Part shown: one piece after another, positions 9,416 through 17,082 of the stretch
Numbering within the stretch: position 1 is the stretch's first letter
Layout: every line of letters begins with the position of its first letter
Assembly (NCBI GenBank): GCA_963784645.1
Contig: CAWARY010000020.1
Location: 310,001-374,000 of the forward strand
Direction of reading: 5' to 3'
From: JBBRVW01 sp963784645
GTDB taxonomy: Bacteria > Actinomycetota > Actinomycetes > JACCUZ01
DNA: 64,000 bases
Position numbers and translations under genes: made by a program
The notes under the pieces: generated by a model
Told to the model about the DNA's origin: nothing
What the model saw: the letters and a program-made list of their open reading frames with translations, nothing else
Databases searched by the model: none

Positions 9416-9985
9416 GTGAAAGGTCAGCCCTTCCGATTCCTCGACCTTCCGGACATGGCGGCCCATCGGCCGCGGTCGGGCTCGCTGTCACGTCACCCGG
9501 AGTCCGGCGCGTCGGCTGTCGAGTTCGCGCTCCTGTTCCCGCTGTTCATCATGCTGTGCCTGGGCATGATCACCTTCGGTTTCGCTTTCGAGAAGTGGAT
9601 CTCCGTCACCCAGGCTGCCCGCGAGACCTCACGCTTCGCGGCCACCTACCCCCCCACGACGCCGATGGCGACGTGGCTGGACACGATGGGACAGTCGGCC
9701 GCCGAGAACGCCGGTATCGATCTGTCCAGCACGCCCGCGTCGGACTACTTCATCTGTGTCCGGTTCGTCAACCAGGTCGGGCCGGCCGCCGCGCCAGCGA
9801 CCGTGATGAAGACCTGGGGCACCTTGGACACCGCCTCCAGCAGCTGCACGGCTTCCACCCTCCCGGACAACCGCGTCGAGGTGAAGATCGAACGACGCGC
9901 GCTCCTCAGCTGGGTCTTCGGGTCGGGGAACCTCGGGGTATCCGGGGCGAACACCAGCAGGTTCGAACCCCGCCTCGGGACATGA
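9416..9985 (+). CDS. TadE-like minor pilin, module D
   Basis: The product is 189 residues from a GTG start; an ATG at 9455 is an alternative start. The pseudopilin motif ESGASAVEFALLFPLFIML, the following GMITFGFAFEKW and VTQAARETSRFAATY give the TadE pattern. The C-terminal part has a CVRFVNQVG region and a second cysteine, as in the other modules. The last bases form ATGA with the start of the next TadG-like gene. It reads divergently from module C, from a 166-bp spacer that shares short motifs with the A/B spacer. Confidence 0.8.
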   Translation: MKGQPFRFLDLPDMAAHRPRSGSLSRHPESGASAVEFALLFPLFIMLCLGMITFGFAFEKWISVTQAARETSRFAATYPPTTPMATWLDTMGQSAAENAGIDLSSTPASDYFICVRFVNQVGPAAAPATVMKTWGTLDTASSSCTASTLPDNRVEVKIERRALLSWVFGSGNLGVSGANTSRFEPRLGT

Positions 9986-11784
9986 GAGGCATCATGCGTG
10001 ACCGACGGGACGACGGCGTCTACGCCATCCTCTACGCGCTCTTCGTGATCGTGTTCTTCGCCGTATGCGCTCTCGTCGTCGACCTCGGGGTGATGCGCGA
10101 AGGTCGGGCCAGCACCAGGTCGGCTGCCGACAGCGCTTCGGTCGCGGCGGCATCGCATCTCAACGCTGTCGACCCCGCTGCCAGCGATCCGCGGGCAGCC
10201 TGCCAGGCCGCCTGGCTCTACCTCCGCCAAGGGCTGCCGGGTCTTCCCGACGGCAGCTCGTCCTGCGTGACCGCGGGCTATCCCACGACTGCCGGTCTCG
10301 CGGCCTCGCCCTGCACGTCCGCGACCAGCCCACTCGTCGCCGCGTACGCGGGTTCGGAGTGGACGGTACGCATCACCTGGCCGGTGCCAGACACGTCCAC
10401 GCTCATGTCTCAACCCGACCAGGCACCAGCGCGGCGCACCCAGTCGCTGAATCCCACCGTCGACGGCACTGAGCCGTGTGGCCGGATCGCCGTCGAGGTC
10501 TTCCAGAAGCAGCCGCTGCGGTTCGCGTCCGCGTTCGGCGGTGGATCCGCCAGCACCCGCGCCGCGAGCGTGGCACGCAGCATCGTCACCGGCGGCACCA
10601 GCCAGGTACTTGCCTCACTGAACATCCTGGAGCAGTCCGAATGCTCTGCGCTCACGACGTCCGGCCAGGGATCGATCGACGTCAACGGCGCCGGGACCCG
10701 CAAGGGGATCATCGCCGTCGAGTCGTCCGGAACTGCCTCGGGCAACAGCTGTAACGGAGCGCAGACCGCCGTGATCTCGCCGTCGTCGAACGGCAACAAC
10801 TTCATCCACGCGAACGGGCCCGGCGGGACCGGGACGGGCCTCATCCAGGATTTCGCGATGAACGCGTCGCCCCGGGGTAACCCGGCCAAGGCTTACGTCA
10901 ATGCCGCCAACCTCAGCCCGACCCCTACCGTCCTCCCTGACCGTTACGGCGCCAGGCCGGTCACTGACGTCTTCAACTGCACGGCGACCTGCACCGACGG
11001 CGGTGGCCCGTACATCAGCGACCTCCGCACCCTTTACGGCGGAGCGGGGGCACCGGCCGGGTTCACGACCCTGCCCAACGCTACCTACCCGAACTTCGTG
11101 TGCTCCGGCGGAGCGTCGACGCCGACTGCCGTCATCCCGCCGGGAAAGTGGTACGTCGACTGCGCCACTCTCTCGGTCTCGACGACGGTCATCTTCCAGG
11201 GGGGAACCGTCGTGACCCGTGGCGGCGTCGAGCTGGGATCCAGCTCGGCCTGCTTCGTGATCAATGTGACCGCAAGCTCGTGCCCGTCCGTGGTGGCTGC
11301 GGTGGGCAACACTCCGGCAACGACCGCTCCGCCGCCAACGGGGGACGCGGTCCTGTTCATGCGGTCCGGGCGGCTCTACAAGACGTCTCAGGCGCAGCTG
11401 TACCTGCCCCAGACGTTCACCTACCTCGGCAACGGCTGGACAGACCTGGGAGGAGGCAGCGGCACGCTCTTCTGGACGACTCCGGCAGCCACCTCGTGCG
11501 GCAGTGACGTGGTCTGTCAGTACAGGGCGTTCCACAAGCTCGTTCTCTGGAGTGAAGGGACGTCGCTGCACAGCCTGGGCGGTCAGAGCACGCTCGTCCT
11601 GCGCGGTGTCCTCTTCACGCCCAACGCGGCGTCGGTCTTCGACGGCCAGGGCGGGTCTCAGCAGACCAATGCGCAGTTCTGGACGAGGACGCTCGAGGTC
11701 AAGGGTCAGGGAACCCTGGTCATGACCGCCGACCCGGACGCCTCGGTGTCACGCCCCTCCTCGGGAGCAGCACTGATCCGCTGA
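9982..11784 (+). CDS. TadG-like pilus-assembly protein, module D (600 aa, long beta-rich exported part)
   Basis: The product is 600 residues if it starts at the ATG that overlaps the upstream stop. An ATG four codons on (9994) has a better ribosome binding site, GAGAGG at 9985-9989, and could be the main start. The N-terminus is RDDGVYAILYALFVIVFFAV (anchor) then CALVVDLGVMREGRASTRSA, the Tad domain. The rest is exported and rich in Ser, Thr, Gly and Asn. It has many paired cysteines and segments such as SALTTSGQGSIDVNGAG, GTTVVTRGGVELG-like strands and STLVLRGVLFTPNAASVFDG near the end, consistent with a beta-helix or adhesin-like fold. It is intact. The stop codon lies inside a hairpin shared with the convergent glucokinase gene. 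Confidence 0.75.
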   Translation: MRGIMRDRRDDGVYAILYALFVIVFFAVCALVVDLGVMREGRASTRSAADSASVAAASHLNAVDPAASDPRAACQAAWLYLRQGLPGLPDGSSSCVTAGYPTTAGLAASPCTSATSPLVAAYAGSEWTVRITWPVPDTSTLMSQPDQAPARRTQSLNPTVDGTEPCGRIAVEVFQKQPLRFASAFGGGSASTRAASVARSIVTGGTSQVLASLNILEQSECSALTTSGQGSIDVNGAGTRKGIIAVESSGTASGNSCNGAQTAVISPSSNGNNFIHANGPGGTGTGLIQDFAMNASPRGNPAKAYVNAANLSPTPTVLPDRYGARPVTDVFNCTATCTDGGGPYISDLRTLYGGAGAPAGFTTLPNATYPNFVCSGGASTPTAVIPPGKWYVDCATLSVSTTVIFQGGTVVTRGGVELGSSSACFVINVTASSCPSVVAAVGNTPATTAPPPTGDAVLFMRSGRLYKTSQAQLYLPQTFTYLGNGWTDLGGGSGTLFWTTPAATSCGSDVVCQYRAFHKLVLWSEGTSLHSLGGQSTLVLRGVLFTPNAASVFDGQGGSQQTNAQFWTRTLEVKGQGTLVMTADPDASVSRPSSGAALIR

Positions 11785-11798
11785 CCGTCGGTCAGCGG
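11778..11798. terminator. Bidirectional stem-loop containing both stop codons (module D TadG / glucokinase)
   Basis: A perfect 9-bp inverted repeat, CCGCTGACC then GTC then GGTCAGCGG, spans the two convergent gene ends. The TGA of the TadG-like gene (11782-11784) and the TGA of the glucokinase gene (11794-11792) both lie within the arms. There is no T-run, which is common for actinobacterial terminators. The function is inferred. Confidence 0.65.
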
Positions 11799-12739
11799 TA
11801 GCGGGCCAGGTCCGCCGCGCCGACGAGGCCGGCATCGTTGCCGAGCATCGCCGAGAGGACCTTCGCTGTCGGCCGACGCCCGCGCCCGGTGAGCAGCTCC
11901 TCGAAGGCCGCCCGTGTCGGGGTCAGCACGAGGTCGCCGGCCTCCGAGACACCGCCACCGAGCACGAAGCACTCGGGGTCGAGGACAGCCGCGAGGTCAG
12001 CCAGGCCCTGGCCGAGCCAGTGCCCCAGCGCGTCGAAGGCCGCCTTGGCGACCGGGTCGCCCTGCTGCGCTGCCGCGGTGACGTGCTCCCCCGCGATGCC
12101 CTCGGGCGTCCCGTCACCGAGCCCGAGGAGGATCTCGGCGTCGGCGCGCGACTCGGCGGCGCGCTCCCGGGCGTCGCGCACCAGGGCGCCGCCGCTGGCG
12201 TACTGCTCCCAGCAGCCGCGCTGCCCGCAGCCGCACTGGCGGCCGTTCTCGACCATCTGGATGTGGCCGATCTCAGCTCCGACGCCGTAGCCGCCGCGGT
12301 AGAGCTGCCGGTCGACGACGATGCCGCCGCCGACGCCTGTCCCCACGGTGACGCAGACGATGTAGCGCTCCTCGCGGCCGGCCCCGAAGCGCGCCTCGCC
12401 CCACGCGGCGGCGTTCGCGTCGTTCTCCACCACCACGGGCAGCCCGATGCGCTGCTCGACCTCCTGGCGGAGCGGCCCGTTGCGCCAGCCCAGCAGGTTC
12501 GGCGCGAAGTAGACGGTGGAGCGTGCCGCGTCGACGAAGCCGGCGATGCCGATGCCCACCCCCTCGACCTCGTGCTCGGCGCGGAGCGTCTGGATCACCG
12601 ACGTGATGGCCGACGTCGTCGCCTCGGCGTCGCGCGCCGGCGTGTGCACCCGGTGCTGGGCGAGGATCGTGCCCTCCTCGTCGACGACGCCGCCTGCGAC
12701 CTTGGTGCCGCCGACGTCGACGCCGATCGTCAGGGTCAT
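11792..12739 (-). CDS. glk: ROK-family glucokinase
   Basis: The product is 315 residues, the usual length of ROK glucokinases. The N-terminal phosphate-binding motif GVDVGGTKVAGG, ENDANAAAWGE, the glycine-rich VTVGTGVGGGI, and the ROK zinc signature CGCGQRGCWEQYASG (about residue 180) are all present. EIGHIQM carries the zinc-ligand His. It phosphorylates glucose with ATP in the cytoplasm, and in streptomycetes the orthologue also takes part in carbon catabolite control. The ATG at 12739 overlaps the stop of the upstream CxxC protein by 4 nt, and that gene overlaps the SRPBCC gene, so the three form one operon. Confidence 0.92.
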   Translation of the reverse strand: MTLTIGVDVGGTKVAGGVVDEEGTILAQHRVHTPARDAEATTSAITSVIQTLRAEHEVEGVGIGIAGFVDAARSTVYFAPNLLGWRNGPLRQEVEQRIGLPVVVENDANAAAWGEARFGAGREERYIVCVTVGTGVGGGIVVDRQLYRGGYGVGAEIGHIQMVENGRQCGCGQRGCWEQYASGGALVRDARERAAESRADAEILLGLGDGTPEGIAGEHVTAAAQQGDPVAKAAFDALGHWLGQGLADLAAVLDPECFVLGGGVSEAGDLVLTPTRAAFEELLTGRGRRPTAKVLSAMLGNDAGLVGAADLARYR

Positions 12740-13050
12740 CGACGGCGGCTGGTGTCCAGGGCGCGCAGGGCGGCCCCCAGCGAGGACACGGCATCGGCCA
12801 GGTGCTCGTAGACCTCGGGGCTGACGTCGGACAGCGCCCGCCGCACCCGGCAGTAGGGGCAGCCCTGGCACTCGGGGGGTGGTGCGCTGTCGGCGGTGGC
12901 CGCGGCCCACACGTCGTCCGGGCCGGAGCGGGAGGACGTGTGCGACTGCGCGGCCAGCCACAGGTGGGCCACGTCGACGAGCTTCGCGGCCTCCTCGGCC
13001 ATCGAGCCGTGCGGCGGTGTGCGGTCGTGGGACCGGGCGTTCTCGGTCAT
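12736..13050 (-). CDS. Conserved small protein with CxxC-type cysteine cluster
   Basis: The product is 104 residues. The central PPPECQGCPYCRVRRAL carries three cysteines in a C-x2-C-x2-C pattern, which may bind metal. The N-terminal half is helical (AKLVDVAHLWLAAQSH) and the C-terminal half is helical and Ala/Leu-rich. I do not recognise a characterised family. Small proteins of this kind are common next to ROK glucokinase genes in actinobacteria, and here it is coupled by an ATGA overlap to glk and by TGATG to the upstream SRPBCC gene. That context suggests, without proof, a shared regulatory or metabolic role. Confidence 0.6.
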   Translation of the reverse strand: MTENARSHDRTPPHGSMAEEAAKLVDVAHLWLAAQSHTSSRSGPDDVWAAATADSAPPPECQGCPYCRVRRALSDVSPEVYEHLADAVSSLGAALRALDTSRRR

Positions 13051-13487
13051 CAGCCCTCGACCCGCTTCTTGAGCTCCTTGAGAGCCGTGTCGATGATGAC
13101 CTTCTCGGCCTTGCGCTTGATCATCCCCAGCATCGGGATCTTCACGTCGACCACCAGCTGGTAGGTCACCGTCGTCGAGCCGTCACCGTTGTCGGCGAGC
13201 AGGTAGGCGCCGTCCATCGTCTTCACGATCTGCTCGGCCTCGACCAGGCTCCAGCGCACCTCCTGATCGCCCTTCCAGGTGTAGGCCAGGGTGTACGAGT
13301 CCTTGATCGCGCCGGCGTCGAGCTGGAACCAGACCTCCTTGGCGCGACCGTTGGACGCGCTCGAGCGCACCTCGACCTGCTTCACCGCACCGGTCCACTC
13401 GGGATAGGCCTCGAAGTCGGCGATGACGCCCATGACCGCCGCGGGGGCGGCGTCGACGCTGATGCTGGACTCGGTGCGCTCCGCCAT
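13050..13487 (-). CDS. SRPBCC-family (START-like) lipid/polyketide-binding protein
   Basis: The product is 145 residues. SSISVDAAPAAVMGVIADFE and YPEWTGAVKQVEV at the N-terminus are the hallmark first strand and helices of SRPBCC/polyketide-cyclase-like proteins. It ends in a long amphipathic helix (KVIIDTALKELKKRVEG) that closes the hydrophobic cavity. The start at 13487 is chosen because the fold begins four residues later; upstream residues would not fit. Members bind hydrophobic ligands, and no ligand can be named here. It is the first gene of the glucokinase operon. It is transcribed away from the vapC end. Confidence 0.8.
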   Translation of the reverse strand: MAERTESSISVDAAPAAVMGVIADFEAYPEWTGAVKQVEVRSSASNGRAKEVWFQLDAGAIKDSYTLAYTWKGDQEVRWSLVEAEQIVKTMDGAYLLADNGDGSTTVTYQLVVDVKIPMLGMIKRKAEKVIIDTALKELKKRVEG

Positions 13488-13497
13488 GCGGCAGAGG

Positions 13498-13908
13498 CTA
13501 CCCGGGGACGATCGTGAACCGGCCACCGCTCAGGGGGCGGAGCACCTCGAAGTGCCGGCGGTCGAGCGTCGCGATCCGCTTCGTCCGGTACCTGTCGGCC
13601 AGGACCACCAGCGACGCGTCCGTCACCCCGATTGCCTGATCGCGGTAACGCTTCACCACGTCGGCCGCAGCGGCGAGCTCGGCCTCGTCGAACCGAGCCA
13701 GGGTCCAGGCGCCTCCCGCCAGTTCTCGGAGAACCGCCAGCTCGGCGTCGACACCGAAGCGCGTGGCGATCAGGTAGTCGATCTCGGCGACGACGTAGGG
13801 CGACAGCACCAGCGGCTCACCGACCGCCTCGACTGCGGCGACGACTTCAGCGTGACGGTCCTCTGCGGTCCGGAACAAGGCCATCAGCACGCTGGTGTCG
13901 ACGATCAC
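13498..13908 (-). CDS. vapC: VapC-like PIN-domain ribonuclease toxin
   Basis: The product is 136 residues. PIN-domain acidic residues are visible in order: Asp in MIVDTSVLMAL, Glu in VVAEIDYL (about residue 43), and Asp in GVTDASLVVLADRY (about residue 95), followed by a further Asp in IATLDRRHFEVL. VapC toxins are Mg2+-dependent RNases that cleave tRNA or rRNA and are held inactive by the partner antitoxin. The ATG overlaps the stop of the ribbon-helix-helix gene upstream by four bases, the typical antitoxin-toxin order. It sits as a small accessory insertion among conserved housekeeping genes. Confidence 0.88.
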   Translation of the reverse strand: MIVDTSVLMALFRTAEDRHAEVVAAVEAVGEPLVLSPYVVAEIDYLIATRFGVDAELAVLRELAGGAWTLARFDEAELAAAADVVKRYRDQAIGVTDASLVVLADRYRTKRIATLDRRHFEVLRPLSGGRFTIVPG

Positions 13909-14123
13909 CGCTCGCCGAATCCCTCGAGCAGCTCGTCCACACGCTCGGCCACGGACTCACCGCCGCCATGGATGAGTCCGAACCGTGGAGCCGGACGGGT
14001 GCTGGCCAGCCCTGCGCGGATGGACTCACGGATGATCTCCGCCTCCGGCACCCCGCGCTGGGCGGCGCTGCGGGCCACCGCGGCCTTCAGGTCATCAGGG
14101 AGGTAGACCGTGGTCTTGTTCAC
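13905..14123 (-). CDS. vapB: VapB-like ribbon-helix-helix antitoxin
   Basis: The product is 72 residues from a GTG start. The N-terminal strand KTTVYLP and the helices DDLKAAVARSAAQRG and PEAEIIRESIRAGL form a CopG/MetJ-type ribbon-helix-helix domain that would bind the operator just upstream. The C-terminal tail (FGLIHGGGESVAERVDEL) is the part that usually wraps the toxin. The start at 14123 is chosen because the domain begins three residues in and because the palindromic operator lies immediately before it. It is coupled to vapC by an ATGA overlap, and autoregulation is expected. Confidence 0.85.
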   Translation of the reverse strand: MNKTTVYLPDDLKAAVARSAAQRGVPEAEIIRESIRAGLASTRPAPRFGLIHGGGESVAERVDELLEGFGER

Positions 14124-14130
14124 CGACGTA

Positions 14131-14163
14131 TGGTACCACCGCTGGTACCAGCGGGGCGTACCA
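14131..14163 (-). promoter_or_regulatory. Probable vapBC operator: repeated TGGTACCA palindromes
   Basis: Two identical 8-bp palindromes TGGTACCA (14131-14138 and 14143-14150) lie 12 bp apart centre to centre, with a third partial copy GTACCA at 14158-14163. They begin 7 bp upstream of the antitoxin start codon. The spacing of about one helical turn fits cooperative binding of ribbon-helix-helix dimers, as in known VapBC autoregulation. Binding itself is inferred. Confidence 0.65.
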
Positions 14164-14233
14164 TCTTGCCCCCGACCTGGGAGGGCCGCGACCAGCTCCG
14201 GCCTCGGGCCACAGATCCGCTGGTTCGGCGCGG

Positions 14234-14713
14234 TCAGAGGAGCGCGCCGACCAGGAACATCACGGCGAAGATCAGCAGCATCGCGGCCAGGCCGCCGCCG
14301 ACCATCAGCCCGACCCGCTTCCCGGCGGTGTCGACCAGGCCGGACACGGAGCCCAGCGGGTTGCCGCCCTCGGTGGCCGCCAGCTGGGCGACGAGCTGGG
14401 CTGCCAGCCGGTCCACCTCGTCGGGTGCCGGTGCCGTCGCGGCGCCGAACTCCGCCGTGCGGGCGTGCTTGCCGTGCCTGCCCCTCGACGGTGCGGAGGC
14501 GACATCGGACGGCACGCCGACCGCGGATGACGCCTGTGGGGCCGCGTCGAGCGACATCTCCGCCGGATCCACGGCTTCCACTGCCTCGCCCGGGGCGTCC
14601 GGCTCTGCGGGCAGGCGGAGGTCGGCGAAGCACAGCGAGCACCACTCGGTGCCGGCGCGCAGCGTGGCCGAGCAGGTCGGGCAGCGCACGGAGTGCGCGG
14701 TCGAGATGCTCAC
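14234..14713 (-). CDS. Zinc-ribbon protein with one C-terminal membrane segment
   Basis: The product is 159 residues from a GTG start. The N-terminal RCPTCSATLRAG and EWCSLCFADLRLP form a four-cysteine zinc ribbon (CxxC-x10-CxxC). A long Ala/Pro/Asp-rich linker follows. The C-terminus has GLMVGGGLAAMLLIFAVMFL, a single membrane helix ending the protein. The start overlaps the stop of the upstream SRPBCC-like gene (GTGA), so the two are co-translated. No characterised homologue is recognised. A membrane-tethered cytoplasmic zinc ribbon is the likely arrangement. Confidence 0.65.
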   Translation of the reverse strand: MSISTAHSVRCPTCSATLRAGTEWCSLCFADLRLPAEPDAPGEAVEAVDPAEMSLDAAPQASSAVGVPSDVASAPSRGRHGKHARTAEFGAATAPAPDEVDRLAAQLVAQLAATEGGNPLGSVSGLVDTAGKRVGLMVGGGLAAMLLIFAVMFLVGALL

Positions 14714-15078
14714 GTCACCCTTTCGGCCCCCTCCAGCCCGTCCTTGAGCGCAAAGGCCGCCGCCTTCCAGTCCCGGACCCGCCGGCCGCGGCGTCGCGCC
14801 GCGACACGGGGCGCCAGCGGGGACGTCGGGTCGGCCCGCAGGTACCAGTGCAGGACGGTGCCGCCCCGTACCGGCTCGAGCCAGATCTCCATGCTGCCGG
14901 TCAGCGCGCCGCGCACCGCCCACTGGACGCCCTTCGGCCCGCGGTCCCTCGTGACCTCTAGCCGGAGGTCCGGCCACCAGCCTGTCCAGGCCCGCGGGTC
15001 GGCCACTGCGACGGCCACCTCCTCCGGCGGGCGGGCCACGAAGGTGTCGTCGGCGATGTCCAGGTCGGGCACGACCAC
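14710..15078 (-). CDS. SRPBCC-family (START-like) protein, second copy
   Basis: The product is about 122 residues if it starts at the GTG near 15078; an ATG at 15123 would add 15 residues (SAPRGTRHP) that do not look like part of the fold. DIADDTFVARPPEEVAVAVA and AWTGWWPDLRLEVTRDRG match the start of SRPBCC domains, and the C-terminal helix FALKDGLEGAERVT closes the barrel. It probably binds a hydrophobic ligand. It is divergent from the acyl-CoA ligase gene, sharing about 100 bp of upstream DNA, and is coupled to the zinc-ribbon gene downstream. A link to lipid metabolism is suggested by position only. Confidence 0.65.
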   Translation of the reverse strand: MVVPDLDIADDTFVARPPEEVAVAVADPRAWTGWWPDLRLEVTRDRGPKGVQWAVRGALTGSMEIWLEPVRGGTVLHWYLRADPTSPLAPRVAARRRGRRVRDWKAAAFALKDGLEGAERVT

Positions 15079-15182
15079 AGGATGCCGGGTCCCGCGAGGG
15101 GCTGACGCCCGGGCTACCGGCAAGTAAGGTCACGGCAAAGTTTCCTGGAGAACACCGGGACGACACGAGGAGCGCACCGACC

Positions 15183-16988
15183 GTGGACGAGTACACCTCC
15201 CCCGTTCTGGCTCCGGCCGCAACCACGGGGAACCTCAGCGACATCGTGGTCGACAACGCGGTCCAGGCTCCGCACAAGGTCGTCTTCAAGCGCCGCGCCG
15301 GCGACCGGTGGCTCGACGTGACCTGCAGCGAGTTCCTCACCCAGGTCAACGGGGTCGCCAAGGGCCTGATGGCCGCCGGGATCGGGGCCGGTGACCGGGT
15401 CGCCCTCATGTCGAAGACGCGCTACGAGTGGACGCTGATCGACTTCGCCATCTGGACAGCCGGTGCGGTGACCGTCCCCATCTACGAGACGTCGTCCGCC
15501 GAGCAGGTCCAGTGGATCCTCAGCGACTCCGGTGCCATCGCGTGCCTCGTCGAGACGCCCGACCACCAGTCCGTGGTCGACGAGGTGCGCGGCACACTCG
15601 GCGACCTCGACAACGTGTGGTCCATCGAGACGGGTGCGGTCGACGACCTCACCGCGTCCGGCCGTGACGTCACCGACGCTGACCTGGAGGCGCGTCGCAT
15701 CCTCGCCGCGCCCGGTGACCTCGCGACGATCATCTACACGTCGGGCACGACCGGGCGGCCGAAGGGCTGCGAGCTGACCCACGGCAACTTCCTGTTCGAG
15801 GCCGCGAACCTGATCAGCACCAAGGACTCCGACGCCACCCTGGCGAACGTGTTCCAGGACGAGGGCGCCTCGACCCTGCTGTTCCTCCCGCTGGCGCACG
15901 TCTTCGCCCGGATGATCGAGGTCGGCGTCGTGATGGCCCGGGCCGAGCTCGGTCACACGGCCGACATCAAGAACCTGCTGCCGGACCTGGCCACCTTCAA
16001 GCCGACCTTCATCCTCTCCGTCCCGCGCGTCTTCGAGAAGGTCTACAACTCCTCGGAGCAGAAGGCCGAGGCCGCCGGCAAGGGCAAGATCTTCCGCGCC
16101 GCCGCGGACACCGCGATCGCCTACAGCGAGTCGCTCGACCAGGGCGGTCCGGGCCTGGCCCTGCGAGCCAAGCACGCCGTCTTCGACAAGCTCGTCTACG
16201 GCAAGCTGCGGGCGGCCCTCGGCGGCCGGGTCCGCTGGGCGGTCTCCGGCGGCGCCCCCCTCGGGCCGCGGCTCGGCCACTTCTTCCGCGGCATCGGGCT
16301 GACGGTGCTCGAGGGCTACGGCCTGACCGAGACGACCGCCGCCTCGACCGTGTGCACCCCCGGCATGGTGAAGATCGGCACCGTCGGACGCCCGATCCCC
16401 GGGGCTGCGATCCGGATCGCCGACGACGGCGAGGTCCTGCTCAAGGGCGGGCAGGTCTTCGCCGGCTACTTCAACAACGCGGCGGCCACCGCCGAAGCGC
16501 TACGTGACGGTTGGTTCTCGACCGGTGACATCGGCGAGCTCGACGAGGACGGCTGCCTGCGCATCACCGGCCGGAAGAAGGAGCTCATCGTCACCGCCGC
16601 CGGCAAGAACGTCGCCCCCGCCGTGCTCGAGGACCGGCTGCGCGCCCACCGTCTCGTCAGCCAGTGCATCGTCGTCGGCGACGCGCAGCCCTACATCGCC
16701 TGCCTCGTCACGCTGGACGAGGAGGCGCTGCCCGCCTGGCTCGACCAGCACGGCAAGAGCGGGATGTCGTTGGCCGATGCCGCGGTGGACCCCGAGGTCA
16801 TCGCCGAGATCCAGCTCGCGGTCGACGACGCCAACAAGGCGGTCTCCAAGGCCGAGGCCATCAAGAAGTTCACGATCCTGCCCACCGAGTGGACCGAGGA
16901 GAGCGGCGCGCTGACTCCCTCGATGAAGCTCAAGCGCGGCGTCGTCATGAAGGAGCACGCGGCCGAGGTCGACGCGCTCTACTCGTAG
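15183..16988 (+). CDS. AMP-dependent long-chain fatty-acid-CoA ligase (FadD15-like)
   Basis: The product is 601 residues from a GTG with AGGAG about 10 bases upstream. The P-loop-like YTSGTTGRPKG (about residue 185), the GYGLTETTAA motif (about 378), GWFSTGDIGELDEDG (about 441) and GRKKELIVTAAGKNVAP (about 462) are the A3, A5, A7/A8 and hinge motifs of acyl-CoA synthetases. It activates fatty acids to acyl-AMP and then acyl-CoA in the cytoplasm or at the membrane face. The length and order match mycobacterial FadD15-type enzymes. In many actinobacteria this gene stands close to a PimB-like glycosyltransferase, which here is 28 kb away. Confidence 0.9.
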   Translation: MDEYTSPVLAPAATTGNLSDIVVDNAVQAPHKVVFKRRAGDRWLDVTCSEFLTQVNGVAKGLMAAGIGAGDRVALMSKTRYEWTLIDFAIWTAGAVTVPIYETSSAEQVQWILSDSGAIACLVETPDHQSVVDEVRGTLGDLDNVWSIETGAVDDLTASGRDVTDADLEARRILAAPGDLATIIYTSGTTGRPKGCELTHGNFLFEAANLISTKDSDATLANVFQDEGASTLLFLPLAHVFARMIEVGVVMARAELGHTADIKNLLPDLATFKPTFILSVPRVFEKVYNSSEQKAEAAGKGKIFRAAADTAIAYSESLDQGGPGLALRAKHAVFDKLVYGKLRAALGGRVRWAVSGGAPLGPRLGHFFRGIGLTVLEGYGLTETTAASTVCTPGMVKIGTVGRPIPGAAIRIADDGEVLLKGGQVFAGYFNNAAATAEALRDGWFSTGDIGELDEDGCLRITGRKKELIVTAAGKNVAPAVLEDRLRAHRLVSQCIVVGDAQPYIACLVTLDEEALPAWLDQHGKSGMSLADAAVDPEVIAEIQLAVDDANKAVSKAEAIKKFTILPTEWTEESGALTPSMKLKRGVVMKEHAAEVDALYS

Positions 16989-17082
16989 GGCCGGCCTCCC
17001 CAGCCGTCTCCGCAGGGGGCGAGAGGGGTGGCACGGCACGGTTCGGCAGCGCGAACGCGACTCCTGGGTGACAATCGCACCC

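Noticed and set aside
14131..14163. TGGTACCA repeats as an attachment site of a mobile element
   Set aside because: There is no integrase or second copy at the other end of the vapBC unit; an antitoxin operator explains the repeats better.
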